DNA from: Butyribacter intestini
GTDB lineage: Bacteria > Bacillota > Clostridia > Lachnospirales > Lachnospiraceae
DNA: 64,000 nucleotides
NCBI GenBank assembly: GCA_001414325.1
Contig: LLKB01000005.1
Span: forward strand, 658,635 to 722,634
Direction: 5' to 3'
In this document: positions 16,904-26,042 of the stretch, piece after piece
How the letters are laid out: each line of letters begins with the position of its first letter
Position numbering within the stretch: position 1 is the first letter of the stretch
Program-made: the position numbers and the translations under genes
The notes under the pieces: generated by a model
Seen by the model: only the letters and a program-made list of their open reading frames with translations
What the model was told of the DNA's origin: nothing
The model's database searches: none

Positions 16904-18184
16904 TTAACTCAATGTAATACTCAATGTAATATTTTTTCTTTTATTTTTCACTTTGCGCGATACTTCCACCTTTATCTCATCTCCACTCTTATGCTTCATC
17001 AGCACATTATGTAATGCATATACTGTTTTTACTGATATGCCGTCAATTTTTTCGACCACATCGGCAACTCTCATACCGCCTGCATATGCCGGTGAACTTG
17101 AATAAACCGCCGTCACATATATCCCTCTGGATATGCTATGCTCAGCCGCAGCCGCAGAATCAACATCCTTTCCTTCCATGCCCATATATGCGACATTTTT
17201 TCCTCTCATCAGAAGCTCTATCATATCATTTATACTGTTTATCGATACAAAACTGATATTTTTTTCTCCTGTAAGATTTGTATAATGATTGTTTATGATG
17301 CCTATCACATTGCCATCTGTATTTAAAATAATACCGTTACTTATTGATGTGCTTACCATATCCGTTGAGTACATCGACAACTGATTATCAATAATCGACA
17401 CTTCAATATCTGATTTGATAACTTTTCCAAGCATCACGGAATACATTATACCATTTGGCGCTCCCACCGCTATAACATTAGAGCCATTTATTGTACCTGA
17501 CACACTTCCAACACTTATCGGAAAAGCTTTTCTTCTTGTTGCTATAGGAATATTTGTCTTATCTACACGCAATGCCGCAATATTGATATTACTGTCAATA
17601 TTTATCACGGATGCCTTAACTTCCGTACCATCAAAAAATTCAACAGATACCTCGTCTGTGCCATTTACAGCACTTGAATCGGTAACTATGATATATTCAT
17701 TTCTTGTAAAACTAAATATTGCCCCAAAAGTCACACCGCCATCATCACTGTTTACATCTTTCCAGTTGTTATCCGCCATGACACCTTTAACTTTTACAAG
17801 TGCATATTTATAACTGCTGCCTATCGCCGCCATTTTCTTTGAAACATGGTCATAATTTGTAATTGAATCAATATCTGACTGACTTACACTGCGTCTCACT
17901 ATCTTACTTCCATCTATGTCATCATCCTGACCTGTTACCTCCGGTCTTACCGTTTCTACCAGGTAATCCCTAAAATCCATGTCCGCACCAAGTCTGCTTT
18001 GAACAAAATAAAATGCGGCTCCGGCTGCCGAACCAAAGATTAATGCAAGAACTATTACCGACACCGCTTTTTGAGCATATTTTATTGCATTTTTTTTCTG
18101 TTGCGGCCGTACCTGTTCTTTCATAAAACGGTACTTTTCAGAATCATGCTCCTTCTCCTCTACAGGCTTTTTATGAATTGTCAT
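16904..18184 (-). CDS. HtrA-like membrane protein with PDZ domain, probably a pseudoprotease
   Basis: Fold of the S1C/HtrA family: cytoplasmic Lys-rich tail, one membrane helix (about 40-61), trypsin-like domain (about 115-325) and a PDZ domain (about 330-425, GIYVTAVYSSSPAYAGGMRVADVVEKIDG). The catalytic triad is broken. The His position (VTNNHVV in active enzymes) reads VTDSSAV with Ser171, and the Asp position (TDLAVL) reads INIAAL with Asn201. The Ser equivalent is retained as Ser282 in SISNG, but the oxyanion-loop glycines are lost. The product is 426 residues, the normal HtrA length, and the frame is intact, so this looks like retained loss of catalysis rather than a decaying gene. A scaffold or sensing role is an inference. 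Confidence 0.85.
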   Translation of the reverse strand: MTIHKKPVEEKEHDSEKYRFMKEQVRPQQKKNAIKYAQKAVSVIVLALIFGSAAGAAFYFVQSRLGADMDFRDYLVETVRPEVTGQDDDIDGSKIVRRSVSQSDIDSITNYDHVSKKMAAIGSSYKYALVKVKGVMADNNWKDVNSDDGGVTFGAIFSFTRNEYIIVTDSSAVNGTDEVSVEFFDGTEVKASVINIDSNINIAALRVDKTNIPIATRRKAFPISVGSVSGTINGSNVIAVGAPNGIMYSVMLGKVIKSDIEVSIIDNQLSMYSTDMVSTSISNGIILNTDGNVIGIINNHYTNLTGEKNISFVSINSINDMIELLMRGKNVAYMGMEGKDVDSAAAAEHSISRGIYVTAVYSSSPAYAGGMRVADVVEKIDGISVKTVYALHNVLMKHKSGDEIKVEVSRKVKNKRKNITLSITLS

Positions 18185-18306
18185 ATATATACCTCTGTTA
18201 TCATATAAGAATTTTGCATTTTAACCAAAAATAATCATTATTTTCAACTCATTATGTATAAATCTACCATATATTTATGAATACAATATTAACAAATCGT
18301 AAAAAA

Positions 18307-18335
18307 TTACTGTGTACTTGATTACTTCCTATAAT
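18307..18335 (+). promoter_or_regulatory. Probable sigma-A promoter of mutS2
   Basis: TTACTG and TATAAT separated by 17 bases, about 65 bases before the mutS2 start. The -10 box is perfect and the -35 box weak. Confidence 0.5.
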
Positions 18336-18399
18336 ATGTTGTAAAATAAAGATGGATATTTTTGTCCGTAATTTTGAAACAGATGAACGGAGAACAAAC

Positions 18400-20778
18400 A
18401 TGAATATAAAAGCATTACATACTCTTGAGTATGATAAAATAATAGCGAAACTTGAGTCATATGCTGCATCACCACTTGGGAAGGAGTATTGTAAAAATCT
18501 TCTTCCGACTGATGATGAAGAATATATCCTCAAAGCACAGCGGGAAACAAGTGATGCTCTCACGCATATACTCACGCAGGGTGAGGTTTCTTTCGGCGGT
18601 GTAAAGGACATACGGGCAAGTCTTAAAAGACTTGAGATTGGTTCAATACTTGGCATTGGTGAATTGCTTAACATATCAAGTCTTTTATCCACAGCAGGAA
18701 GTGTTAAAAACTTTTTCAGGAAAAATCTTAATGAAAATAATGAGACAGGCGATTCATTAAATGAACGCTACCAGCTTATAGAACCTCTCTCCCCGTTGAT
18801 GAAAGAAATACGACGCTGTATCATTGATGAAAACACGATTGCTGATGATGCAAGTGTTGGATTAAGCCATGTAAGGCGCAGCATGAAGATTGCAGGCGGT
18901 AAAATACATGACCAGCTTAACTCCATTGTAAACGGCAGCAGCAGAAGTATGCTCCAGGATGCCATCATAACCATGAGAAACGGCAGATACTGTCTGCCGG
19001 TAAAAGCTGAATACCGCTCTTCATTTAACGGTATGCTTCACGACCAGTCAGCCACCGGTTCAACACTTTTTATTGAACCGGCATCCGTTGTCAAATTAAA
19101 TAATGAAATAAGACAGCTTGAACTCGACGAACAGGAAGAAATTGAAAAAATACTTGCTAATTTAAGCAACCAGACTGCTGAGCAGAGTTTTTTTATTGAG
19201 CAGGATTTCAGAATACTTTCTGAACTTGATTTCATTTTTGCCAAAGCAATGCTCTCAAAAAATATGAAAGGCACAAGACCTGTTTTTCCAAAAGAAAAAT
19301 ATATAGATATTAAGGATGGCAGACACCCTCTTATCGACCCCAAAAAAGTTGTCCCGATAAATCTGCATCTTGGACGCGACTTTTCACTTCTTGTCGTAAC
19401 AGGACCAAATACCGGTGGTAAAACAGTTTCACTTAAGACGATAGGTCTGTTTACACTTATGGGACAGGCCGGACTTCATATCCCGGCATTTGACGGCTCA
19501 AGCCTTAGAATTTTTAACGAAGTCTACGCTGATATTGGAGATGAGCAAAGTATCGAGCAGAGTCTTAGTACATTTTCATCTCATATGGTAAACACCGTAT
19601 CTATTCTTGAAAAAGCTGATGAAAACAGCCTTGTATTATTTGATGAGCTTGGTGCAGGAACTGACCCGGTCGAGGGAGCTGCTCTTGCAACGGCGATACT
19701 CTCAAATCTTCACAACAGGCATTCCACTGTCATGGCTACAACACATTACAGCGAATTAAAACTCTATGCACTTCAGACACCTGATGTTGAAAATGCCTGC
19801 TGTGAATTTGATGTAACTACTCTTAGACCTACCTACAAGCTTCTGATAGGTGTTCCGGGCAAGAGTAACGCATTTGCCATATCAAGCAAACTCGGTCTTA
19901 CCGACGATATTATAGAAGATGCCAAAAATCATGTCGCATCCGATGCAAAGCATTTTGAGGATGTTCTCGCAGAACTTGAAAAGACAAGAGTAGAACTTGA
20001 AAAAGAACACGAAATGGTTTCAAAAAGCCGAAAAGAGATTTCTGAATTAAAGAAATCCCTCAAAGAAAAGAATGAAAAGATAGATAATTCTAAAGACAGA
20101 ATTTTGCAACACGCAAACGAGGAAGCGAGCCGCATCCTTGCAGAAGCCAAAGACTATGCCGACGAGACCATCAGAAAATATACAAAGTGGGCATCAAGCG
20201 ATAAACACATAAAGGAAATGGAAGCTCAAAGAGCTGCCTTGCGTGAAAAGATGGATTCAAAGCAGTCAAAGATAAAGGTAAAAAATAATAAGCCGAAATC
20301 AAAGCAGCTTAAACCGTCTGACCTGTTTATTGGTGCAGATATAAAGGTACTCTCACTTGGTGCAAACGGCACAGTGAGCACACTTCCTAATGAAAAAGGT
20401 GACCTTTTTGTTCAGGCAGGACTTTTAAGGACAAAGGTAAATATAAAAGATATTGAACTTCTTCCGCAGAAAAAGCCTGAAAATACAGGCAATCACAGTG
20501 GAAGTGGTAAAATCCGCATGAATAAGGCATCCGGTATCAAAGGTGAAATTAATCTTATCGGTATGACTGTAGACCAGGCAATGCCTGTACTTGAAAAATA
20601 TCTTGATGATGCCTACCTTGCACATATGAGCCAGGTTACCATTATACACGGAAGAGGAACCGGAGCCTTAAGGACGGCTACACACAATCACCTCAAACGC
20701 ACTAAATATGTCAAATCTTTCAGGCTCGGCGAATTTGGAGAGGGTGATATGGGTGTTACAATAGTTAATTTTAAATAA
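18400..20778 (+). CDS. mutS2: Endonuclease MutS2
   Basis: MutS-family ATPase with a C-terminal Smr nuclease domain; known roles are suppression of homologous recombination and rescue of collided ribosomes. The 792-residue protein has the MutS core, Walker A GPNTGGKTVSLKTIG, Walker B LVLFDELGAGTDPVEGAAL, a Lys/Glu-rich coiled coil after about residue 515, and an Smr domain at the end with IHGRGTGALRTATHNHLKR. The start at MNIKALHTLEY follows CGGAG; the upstream in-frame ATG adds 16 residues unlike the family. It is followed after 14 bases by a response regulator gene, which may be co-transcribed. Confidence 0.96.
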   Translation: MNIKALHTLEYDKIIAKLESYAASPLGKEYCKNLLPTDDEEYILKAQRETSDALTHILTQGEVSFGGVKDIRASLKRLEIGSILGIGELLNISSLLSTAGSVKNFFRKNLNENNETGDSLNERYQLIEPLSPLMKEIRRCIIDENTIADDASVGLSHVRRSMKIAGGKIHDQLNSIVNGSSRSMLQDAIITMRNGRYCLPVKAEYRSSFNGMLHDQSATGSTLFIEPASVVKLNNEIRQLELDEQEEIEKILANLSNQTAEQSFFIEQDFRILSELDFIFAKAMLSKNMKGTRPVFPKEKYIDIKDGRHPLIDPKKVVPINLHLGRDFSLLVVTGPNTGGKTVSLKTIGLFTLMGQAGLHIPAFDGSSLRIFNEVYADIGDEQSIEQSLSTFSSHMVNTVSILEKADENSLVLFDELGAGTDPVEGAALATAILSNLHNRHSTVMATTHYSELKLYALQTPDVENACCEFDVTTLRPTYKLLIGVPGKSNAFAISSKLGLTDDIIEDAKNHVASDAKHFEDVLAELEKTRVELEKEHEMVSKSRKEISELKKSLKEKNEKIDNSKDRILQHANEEASRILAEAKDYADETIRKYTKWASSDKHIKEMEAQRAALREKMDSKQSKIKVKNNKPKSKQLKPSDLFIGADIKVLSLGANGTVSTLPNEKGDLFVQAGLLRTKVNIKDIELLPQKKPENTGNHSGSGKIRMNKASGIKGEINLIGMTVDQAMPVLEKYLDDAYLAHMSQVTIIHGRGTGALRTATHNHLKRTKYVKSFRLGEFGEGDMGVTIVNFK

Positions 20779-20792
20779 AAAGGAGAAAAAAT

Positions 20793-21503
20793 ATGGCACA
20801 GAAACAAAAAATACTTATAGTTGATGATGACGAAAATATAGCAGAACTTATCGGACTTTATCTCACAAAAGAATGTTTTGATACTCATATCGTAAACGAC
20901 GGGGAATCTGCAATAAAAGCTGTTTCCGAGTACGCACCTAACCTTGTACTTTTGGACATAATGCTTCCCGGCATTGACGGTTATGAAGTTTTAAGGGAAA
21001 TAAGAAAAGACTCTAAACTTCCTGTTATAATGCTCTCGGCTAAAGGCGAGACTTTTGACAAGGTACTCGGTCTTGAACTCGGTGCAGATGATTACATCAT
21101 GAAACCGTTTGACTCAAAAGAAATGGTCGCAAGAGTCAAAGCCGTTTTAAGGCGCAGCATTGCTCCTGCCGTTTCAGAAACTTCAGATGACAGTCTTCCA
21201 AAAGAATGTGTAACTTATCCGGACCTTGTCATCAACCAGACTGATTACTCTGTAACTTACAAAAACAAACGTATTGAAATGCCGCCTAAGGAGCTTGAAC
21301 TTTTGTACTTCCTCGCATCACATCCAAACCAGGTATTTACAAGAGAACAGCTTCTCGACCATATATGGAGTTATGATTACATTGGAGATACCCGCACTGT
21401 CGATGTCCATATCAAACGACTTCGTGAAAAATTTGAAGCTCATCCGAGTTGGGAATTAAAAACCGTATGGGGCATCGGCTACAAATTTGAATACAGGGAA
21501 TGA
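20793..21503 (+). CDS. OmpR/PhoB-family response regulator
   Basis: A 236-residue DNA-binding regulator. The receiver domain (1-120) has the acidic pocket ILIVDDDEN, the phospho-acceptor in LVLLDIMLPGIDG and the switch Lys in DYIMKPFDSKEM. The C-terminal winged-helix domain (about 140-235) has the typical LPPKELELLYFLASHPNQVFTREQLL-like segment (here MPPKELELL) and TRTVDVHIKRLREKF. An AAGGAGAAAAA ribosome binding site precedes the ATG. The kinase gene follows about 100 bases later, so the two form a pair. The regulon cannot be deduced. Confidence 0.94.
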   Translation: MAQKQKILIVDDDENIAELIGLYLTKECFDTHIVNDGESAIKAVSEYAPNLVLLDIMLPGIDGYEVLREIRKDSKLPVIMLSAKGETFDKVLGLELGADDYIMKPFDSKEMVARVKAVLRRSIAPAVSETSDDSLPKECVTYPDLVINQTDYSVTYKNKRIEMPPKELELLYFLASHPNQVFTREQLLDHIWSYDYIGDTRTVDVHIKRLREKFEAHPSWELKTVWGIGYKFEYRE

Positions 21504-21610
21504 TAAATTACCGGCAGAATCTATGATGCAGCCGGCAATGATTAATGTACTCCCAAAATTCTTCGTTCAGAATATTTCAAGAGTACCTATTACATCCCGG
21601 GAGGAAATTT

Positions 21611-23032
21611 ATGCAGTCTAAAATAAAAATATCACTTCGATTTAAATTTTTAATCTGTTATCTCTTGCTTGTAGTATTGACCGTTGGATTGTTAAATACC
21701 TACGGTCACAAACTTATGTACCAGAGATTACTTGATAATGCTGAGACAAGTATATACAACGAAGCAGAGGAGATAAAATCACAATATCTTGCCAATGCAT
21801 ATCTGGTTAAAAGTTCGATAACATCTATCAGAAAACAGCTCTGTGCAATACACAATGCAACCGGAATACGCATTTGGATAAGTGAAACTGACGGAAAAAT
21901 AATCATTGATTCAGATATGCAAAAAAATAAAGAAGGCTATAATATCAATGAGTATGATTCCTCTCTGCTCTCAAAGCAGACGGTAAACAGCACTAATGCT
22001 GACAATCTGCTGTCAGACCAATCATTCTGTGTTGTATATCCCGTCACATCAGGACTTGACATCAGCTTTTATATCATATTGTCACTGCCGGTAAACACGC
22101 TGCATTCACAGGCAGTGCAGAATGTGGATGCGATACTTATATGCTATATCATAATATCGGCTCTGCTGTTTATCGCACTCCTCTTTCTTTATCTGCAGAC
22201 TGTTATTCCTCTTAAGAGTATGCAGCAGGCAGCAAAGGAATATGCAGCCGGTCACTATGACTACCAAATGCCTGAATATGCAGGTCATGACCATACAGAC
22301 CTTGCCGGAGCAATACAGTATCTTGCGACAAAAATGAAAGATACAAATGAATATCAGAAAAACTTTATTGCAAATGTGTCGCATGATTTCAGGTCACCAC
22401 TCACATCCATCAAAGGTTATACACAGGCTATGGCAGATGGTACTATTCCTCCGGAAATGCAGGGAAAATATCTCGACATAATACTTTTTGAGGTTGAACG
22501 ATTAACAAAACTTACAAACAATCTACTGTCACTCAGTGAATTTGAAAACAAGGGAGTTCCCCTTGAAATATCGACTTTTGATATAAACAAGGAATTAAAA
22601 CGCTGTCTCGCAACCTTTGAACAACGCTGCACCCAAAAGCACATTTCTCTTGATATAACCTTTGATGCCAAGACTTCACTTGTAGATGCCGATCAAAGCA
22701 AAATCGAGCAGGTTATACAAAATCTCGTAGACAATGCAATAAAATTCAGCAATGACGATTCAACTATCGAGATACATACAAGAGAAAAAAATCAAAAAGT
22801 ATTTGTATCAGTAAAAGACCACGGTATAGGCATTCCAAAAGAAAGTCTTGGAAAAGTATGGAAACGCTTTTACAAAACTGACCTTTCCCGCGGTAAAGAT
22901 AAAAAAGGTACAGGACTCGGACTTCCCATTACTAAAGAAATCATTGAAAACCATGGTGAAAACATAAATGTTATAAGCACCGAAGGTGTAGGTACGGAAT
23001 TTATCTTCTCCCTGCCTAAACATACCGAATAA
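21611..23032 (+). CDS. Sensor histidine kinase of the adjacent two-component system
   Basis: A 473-residue membrane kinase. A first helix (about 10-27) and a second (about 175-198) enclose an extracytoplasmic sensor of about 145 residues. A HAMP linker follows (IPLKSMQQAAKEYAAGHYDYQMP), then HisKA with the phospho-acceptor in FIANVSHDFRSPLTSIKGYTQ and an HATPase domain with VIQNLVDNAIKF, KDHGIGIPKESL and GTGLGLPITKEII. The ATG is preceded by GGGAGGAAA; an upstream in-frame start adds 22 residues without a ribosome binding site. The ligand is unknown. Confidence 0.93.
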   Translation: MQSKIKISLRFKFLICYLLLVVLTVGLLNTYGHKLMYQRLLDNAETSIYNEAEEIKSQYLANAYLVKSSITSIRKQLCAIHNATGIRIWISETDGKIIIDSDMQKNKEGYNINEYDSSLLSKQTVNSTNADNLLSDQSFCVVYPVTSGLDISFYIILSLPVNTLHSQAVQNVDAILICYIIISALLFIALLFLYLQTVIPLKSMQQAAKEYAAGHYDYQMPEYAGHDHTDLAGAIQYLATKMKDTNEYQKNFIANVSHDFRSPLTSIKGYTQAMADGTIPPEMQGKYLDIILFEVERLTKLTNNLLSLSEFENKGVPLEISTFDINKELKRCLATFEQRCTQKHISLDITFDAKTSLVDADQSKIEQVIQNLVDNAIKFSNDDSTIEIHTREKNQKVFVSVKDHGIGIPKESLGKVWKRFYKTDLSRGKDKKGTGLGLPITKEIIENHGENINVISTEGVGTEFIFSLPKHTE

Positions 23033-23093
23033 TAAAAATCCCTCATACTAAAAAGTTGATGCAACACTACAATATGCGATTTCCCTATCAAAT

Positions 23094-23137
23094 AAAAACG
23101 ACTGCCATGCTTAACAATAAGCACGACAGCCGTTTTT
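23094..23137. terminator. Bidirectional terminator between the histidine kinase and folT genes
   Basis: AAAAACG...CGTTTTT outer stem with an inner TGCTTA/TAAGCA stem, between two convergent genes. T-tracts are present on both strands. Confidence 0.75.
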
Positions 23138-23184
23138 ATTTATTTATATCGCAAATCTGTTTTATCATTATTTTTATTTTTTAT

Positions 23185-23721
23185 TTACTGTGCACTTACA
23201 CCAACCTGAAATATACCTTTTATTCTCTTAAACAAAACTTCCTGAAGCACTGATATAGTTACAAACTGTGCCACAAAAAGAATACACGCCTGCGTAAGTC
23301 TTACAGGTAATAATGATAAATATGGTGAACCATATAACACTGAGATCCAAAATGTTGTAATAAATAAACCTATTATAAACTGGTTTATTCCTGCGGCTAT
23401 CGCTGCTTTTGGTATAGATGGCTTCTTATGTAAAAACAATCCCCATACAAGACCATTTAAGCATGAGTTAAGCGTAAATCCCGGAAAATATGGTCCTATA
23501 GGGAACATAAGTGTTCCGAGCACATCCGCAACTCCCGCAACAACAGCAGCCTGTGCCGGTCCCATCAGAATAGCAGCCGTAACCGGAGCTATAAATGCAA
23601 AACCAATCTTTACATTCCATGCCTGAATGGAACAAAACCTTGATAAAACAATCTCAATAGCTATAAGCATAGCCATAAGTGTAATGTCTCTTACTGAAAT
23701 CCTAATTTTCTTTTCCTTCAT
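23185..23721 (-). CDS. folT: ECF transporter S component, folate type (FolT)
   Basis: Substrate-binding membrane subunit of an energy-coupling-factor transporter, probably for folate. The 178-residue protein has five to six hydrophobic helices and the family block FCSIQAWNVKIGFAFIAPVTAAILMGP, then FPGFTLNSCLNGLVWGLFLHKK, which resembles FolT proteins. The specificity is strongly supported by the THF riboswitch directly upstream. The general ECF ATPase and T subunits are not encoded here, as is usual for group II systems that share a common module. Confidence 0.9.
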   Translation of the reverse strand: MKEKKIRISVRDITLMAMLIAIEIVLSRFCSIQAWNVKIGFAFIAPVTAAILMGPAQAAVVAGVADVLGTLMFPIGPYFPGFTLNSCLNGLVWGLFLHKKPSIPKAAIAAGINQFIIGLFITTFWISVLYGSPYLSLLPVRLTQACILFVAQFVTISVLQEVLFKRIKGIFQVGVSAQ

Positions 23722-23853
23722 TTTTTGCCCTTTCTAATGAACGGAGCACTCCTAATTCACACCACAGGTGTGAACAGTAATAACGGAGCCGAAACCAGTA
23801 TAATTCACCCAAACAAATCTATTGTATTTTATTTTAAAGTAAGTTATACAAAG

Positions 23854-23897
23854 AAAAACACTCAAAGTAAACCATTATTCAGGTAATGAGTGTTTTT
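23854..23897 (-). terminator. Terminator hairpin downstream of the THF riboswitch
   Basis: An 11-bp stem (AAAAACACTCA with TGAGTGTTTTT) with a 22-base loop and a T-tract on the minus strand, between the THF aptamer and folT. It is the likely expression platform. A second hairpin, GTTCACACC/GGTGTGAAT, lies between it and the ribosome binding site. Confidence 0.75.
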
Positions 23898-23908
23898 CAT
23901 TCATTTCT

Positions 23909-24047
23909 GACAGTGGATGCGAAAGCCATACCGCAAGAACTCAGTTCCTGTCCGCACACTATAGTGCGTACAACAACAGATATTTTCTTTTCGCCCAAAG
24001 ACAACTTCCCATCCTTTGGTACTTAACGCATGACTTCCTACTCTGTT
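23909..24047 (-). promoter_or_regulatory. Tetrahydrofolate (THF) riboswitch
   Basis: On the minus strand the leader starts with ACAGAGTAGG and GCGTTAAGTACC and ends with GCGGTATGGC, then TTCGCATCCACTGT. These match the conserved 5' (GAGUAG...GCGUUAAGUG) and 3' (CGGUGAAUCAUUGCAUCC) strands of the THF aptamer, with P1 formed by ACAG/CTGT. A variable hairpin with GCACACTATAGTGTGC-like pairing lies in the middle. Placement before folT agrees with the known genetic context. The aptamer would turn folate uptake off when THF is abundant. Confidence 0.88.
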
Positions 24048-24110
24048 CATATTTAAATATTTAATTTTTATGTTTACTGATATTCTTTATATGATATCAG
24101 ATTTGCGATC

Positions 24111-25100
24111 TTATTTGTATTCGCATCTTGTTCCAAGAATACCTGCTACTTCATACTCATAATCATCAATACTCTTTGTCATCTGGAATGCTTCCTCAAT
24201 GTCAACATCATAGACATGACCTTCTTTATAACCAATAAGTCTGTTCTTCTTGCCTTTTTCGATACAGTCAATGGCATATGCACCCATAACTGAAGCGTAA
24301 ACTCTGTCTCTTGCTGTAGGACTTCCTCCACGCTGTAAATGTCCGAGGATAGTAGCGCGCGTCTCGATACCTGTTGCCTCTTCAATTTTCTTTGCAAGAC
24401 CATATGAATGACCAATTCCCTCAGCATTTACAATAATCTGATGTGTCATACCGCTTGCACGGTTATTCTTTATCTCCTCGATAAGTTTATCATAGTTGTT
24501 GTCAAACTTCTCAGGTATAAGAATCTGTTCTGCACCGTTTGCAATACCACACCAGAGTGCAATATAACCGGCTGAACGTCCCATTACCTCAACTACACTG
24601 CAGCGCTCATGTGAATTTGATGTCTCACGAAGTCTGTCGATAGCTTCCATAGCTGTATTTACTGCCGTGTCAAATCCGATAGTATAATCTGTATATGCAA
24701 TGTCAAGGTCTATAGTTCCAGGAAGACCGATAACATTAACACCATATTTTGAAAGGTTCTTAGCTCCTGTAAATGATCCGTCACCACCGATAACGATAAG
24801 TGTCTCTATACCAAGTTCCTTACAGATTGCTGCTGCCTTTTTCTTTCCCTCTTCCTCTCTGAACTCAGCACTTCTCGCTGTAAAAAGGAATGTACCACCA
24901 TGCTGAAGTTTCTCTGAAACATCATGGAAAGTAAGAAGATCCATCTCTCTGTTAAGGATACCATTATATCCTCTTCTGACCCCATATACTTCATATCCTT
25001 TAGAAATACCTGTACGCACTACCGCACGAATTGCAGCATTCATTCCCGGAGCATCTCCTCCACTTGTCAATACCGCAATCTTACCCTTTGTCTCACTCAT
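24111..25100 (-). CDS. pfkA: ATP-dependent 6-phosphofructokinase
   Basis: Commits fructose 6-phosphate to glycolysis. The 329-residue protein shows the ATP-binding GGDAPGMNAAIRAVVR, the GGDGSFTGAKNL motif (Gly favouring ATP over pyrophosphate), the catalytic block PGTIDLDIAYTDYTIGFDTAVNT (D-x-D base) and the MGR motif in VEVMGRSAGYIALW. ILGHLQRGGSPTARDR is the second substrate site. The start at MSETKGK follows GGAGG by 8 bases; upstream in-frame starts lack this. No pyruvate kinase gene is adjacent. Confidence 0.97.
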   Translation of the reverse strand: MSETKGKIAVLTSGGDAPGMNAAIRAVVRTGISKGYEVYGVRRGYNGILNREMDLLTFHDVSEKLQHGGTFLFTARSAEFREEEGKKKAAAICKELGIETLIVIGGDGSFTGAKNLSKYGVNVIGLPGTIDLDIAYTDYTIGFDTAVNTAMEAIDRLRETSNSHERCSVVEVMGRSAGYIALWCGIANGAEQILIPEKFDNNYDKLIEEIKNNRASGMTHQIIVNAEGIGHSYGLAKKIEEATGIETRATILGHLQRGGSPTARDRVYASVMGAYAIDCIEKGKKNRLIGYKEGHVYDVDIEEAFQMTKSIDDYEYEVAGILGTRCEYK

Positions 25101-25448
25101 TTTATTATCCTCCATTCCATTTGCTATGTACTCTCTGTATCTTCTCAAGACGAAGAATTTTGAGTGCACATTTATTGTCACCATTTGCATATATAAACAG
25201 CAACGAATTATATTTATAATTTTACAATTCGGAACGTCTTACATGCACGCTTTGTATGTAAATACGAAATGTGCATTAATTTCTTTCATAATTCTCATTT
25301 CTATATCGTAAACCATTCTATTATGATTTGACTTTTTTTTCAATAACTTTTTTGTGTTTTTGTTTTTTTCTCCGATATTCACAAATTTTCAAGTAAACTT
25401 CTGTTAAAAATCACTATATTTATTCTTATTTTTACTAAACATTTACTA
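25101..25448 (-). other. Gene-free leader region of pfkA
   Basis: No gene is seen in these 348 bases. The region is very AT-rich and must hold the pfkA promoter, but I could not single out a convincing -35/-10 pair. A TATAAT on the minus strand near 25205 has only a weak partner. No clear riboswitch or attenuator was recognised. Confidence 0.4.
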
Positions 25449-25952
25449 TTATTCTTTCCAATGAAGCCTGTGAAGTTCTCCCTCAAGCTGCATATCAAAG
25501 AAATTATTCTGTCTCAGTGCCTCATACAACACTATCGCAACTGAATTTGACAGATTTAAAGACCTGATATTCTTGTTCATCGGTATTCTTATAGCCGTAT
25601 CCTGCGACTCAACAAGAATTTCCTCAGGAATCCCTGCACTCTCCTTGCCAAACATGATATAAGCATCAGGTTCATATTGCACATCCGTATAATCCTGTTT
25701 TGACTTGGTGGTTGCCATATACATCTTTTTAACCGCATCGGGATTTTGTTCAAGGAAATCTTCATAACAGTCATAAACCGTCACATCCAGCTTGTCCCAA
25801 TAGTCAAGACCTGCCCTTTTAAGCATCTTGTCATTTATCTTAAATCCCATAGGCTCTATAAGATGAAGCCTTGTGCCTGTCGCACAGCAGGTTCTTCCGA
25901 TATTTCCCGTATTTGCAGGCATCTCAGGTTCAAGTAAAACTATATTTAACAT
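25449..25952 (-). CDS. trmL: tRNA (cytidine(34)-2'-O)-methyltransferase TrmL
   Basis: SPOUT-class methyltransferase that 2'-O-methylates the wobble base of tRNA-Leu isoacceptors. The 167-residue protein shows the start LNIVLLEPEMPANTGNIGRTC, the LHLIEPMGF segment, LMFGKESAGIPEEIL-like block (here YIMFGKESAGIPEEIL) and the C-terminal knot MNKNIRSLNLSNSVAIVLYEALRQ. Length is typical. The gap to the aminotransferase gene is 90 bases, and no functional link is evident. Confidence 0.95.
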   Translation of the reverse strand: MLNIVLLEPEMPANTGNIGRTCCATGTRLHLIEPMGFKINDKMLKRAGLDYWDKLDVTVYDCYEDFLEQNPDAVKKMYMATTKSKQDYTDVQYEPDAYIMFGKESAGIPEEILVESQDTAIRIPMNKNIRSLNLSNSVAIVLYEALRQNNFFDMQLEGELHRLHWKE

Positions 25953-26042
25953 ATTTTCCTCCCCGTAAAACTAAAACTTATCTATAATCTTATCTGTCGT
26001 AACTGTTTCCATATTTGTTACTAGATAGTAAAAACTATAAAA

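Noticed and set aside
18264..18692. A 142-residue minus-strand frame at the mutS2 start
   Set aside because: Antisense to mutS2 and covering its promoter; no start signal and shadow-like composition.
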